From Burkholderiales bacterium (GTDB lineage: Bacteria; Pseudomonadota; Gammaproteobacteria; Burkholderiales; SG8-39): a DNA stretch of 5,631 nucleotides. The DNA lies in contig JAICPQ010000184.1 in assembly GCA_025929745.1 (NCBI GenBank), positions 1 through 5,631 of the forward strand, in the 5' to 3' direction. The notes below the pieces were generated by a model. That model was given only the letters and a program-made list of their open reading frames with translations. It had not been told where the DNA came from and searched no databases. The position numbers and the translations under genes were made by a program. Of this stretch, positions 5,099 to 5,631 are shown piece by piece. Positions within the stretch are counted from its first letter, which is position 1. Each line of letters starts with the position of its first letter.

Positions 5099-5631
5099 AT
5101 GCTCAAGCCCCTTTTTGCAGCAACCGCAGCAGCGCTGTTGAGTTTCAACGTCCAGGCGCAGGCCCCCGCGTCCGGACCCAAGACCCTCAAAGTCCAATCC
5201 ACCTGGCCCGCGAGCTTGACGATCCAGGACCACTTGCGCGGCCTCGCCGAGCGCGTCGACAAGCTCACCAGCGGCCAGGTGAAGATCGACGTGCTGGCCG
5301 CGGGACAGATCGTGCCGCCGTTCGAGGTGCTCGACGCCACGCACAAGAAGGTGATCGACGGCTGGCATGCGATCGCCTACTACTGGGTCGGCAAGAGCCC
5401 GACCGCCGCGCTGTTCGCCGCGCCGCCGGGCGGGCCCTTCGGCATGGACCACATGGACTTCATGGGCTGGCTGTATGTGGGCGGCGGCCTCGAGATGTGG
5501 CGCGAGTTCTATCAGAAGGAGCTCAAGCTCAACGTCATCGTGTGGCCGGCGCATCCGTCGAGCCCGCAGGCGTTCGGCTGGTTCAAGAAGCCGCTGCGCA
5601 CCGTGGCCGACCTCAAGGGCCTGAAATGCAG
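5099..5631 (+). CDS. TRAP transporter substrate-binding protein, DctP family (N-terminal part)
   Basis: 177 codons are visible before the window edge; the gene continues beyond it. It starts with a signal peptide (MLKPLFAATAAALLSFNVQA, cleavage near residue 20). The mature part has TLKVQSTWPAS, then RGLAERVDKLTSGQVKIDVL and AAGQIVPPFEVLDA, typical of the first lobe of DctP-type binding proteins, particularly the subgroup that binds 2-oxo acids such as TakP. Later come FAAPPGGPFGMD and, near the edge, WFKKPLRTVADLKGLKCR, matching the W-F-(R/K)-x3-x-DLKGLK-x-R segment; the final Arg is the position that in the family binds ligand carboxylate. It would capture an organic acid in the periplasm for a DctQM permease, whose genes would be expected downstream but are outside the window. 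The start is certain because of the TAAGGAGG site. Confidence 0.92.
   Translation, partial: MLKPLFAATAAALLSFNVQAQAPASGPKTLKVQSTWPASLTIQDHLRGLAERVDKLTSGQVKIDVLAAGQIVPPFEVLDATHKKVIDGWHAIAYYWVGKSPTAALFAAPPGGPFGMDHMDFMGWLYVGGGLEMWREFYQKELKLNVIVWPAHPSSPQAFGWFKKPLRTVADLKGLKC

Noticed and set aside
5367..5624. Plus-strand open frame of 85 codons near the right edge
   Set aside because: It is a shifted-frame shadow of the TRAP binding protein gene, Arg/Ser-rich with no motif.

Overview
The window reads as GC-rich chromosomal DNA from a proteobacterium, most likely a betaproteobacterium of Burkholderiales type. The evidence is strong GC bias at third codon positions, a stand-alone Bug/TctC solute-binding protein, a DctP-type TRAP binding protein, and small conserved proteins typical of that group. 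The taxonomy is inferred from gene content only. I see no insertion sequence, CRISPR array, tRNA or rRNA.

Layout. Bases 1-99 hold the tail of an unidentified plus-strand gene. It converges with a single-domain response regulator (minus, 89-499). A small, very basic conserved protein (minus, 627-812) follows, whose start codon overlaps that of a divergent four-helix membrane protein (plus, 811-1170). The membrane gene overlaps, tail to tail, a Bug/TctC periplasmic binding protein (minus, 1157-2101), which itself overlaps the upstream kaiB-family gene by 8 bases (minus, 2094-2387).

On the plus strand, starting close to the kaiB start, lie the remains of a hybrid histidine kinase. It lacks a sensor and HisKA part and is split by a frameshift near 2606-2611. 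It keeps an ATPase lobe and a receiver domain (2604-3296). A divergent EAL-domain protein follows (3355-4191), translationally overlapped by a small winged-helix-like protein (4179-4442). A hairpin at 4463-4487 separates this run from a convergent methyltransferase gene with a signal peptide (minus, 4489-5049). Divergent from that is the start of a TRAP transporter binding protein (plus, 5099 to the window edge).

How the genes may work together. The centre (2094-4442) is a signalling island: KaiB-like protein, kinase/receiver remnant, probably inactive EAL protein and small DNA-binding-like protein. Kai-type genes outside cyanobacteria often sit beside KaiC and hybrid kinases, but no kaiC is visible here, and kaiB is instead coupled to a solute-binding protein gene. 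The most notable points are this unusual kaiB linkage, the apparent rearrangement or decay of the kinase, the degenerate EAL active site paired with a winged-helix-like protein, and the exported methyltransferase.
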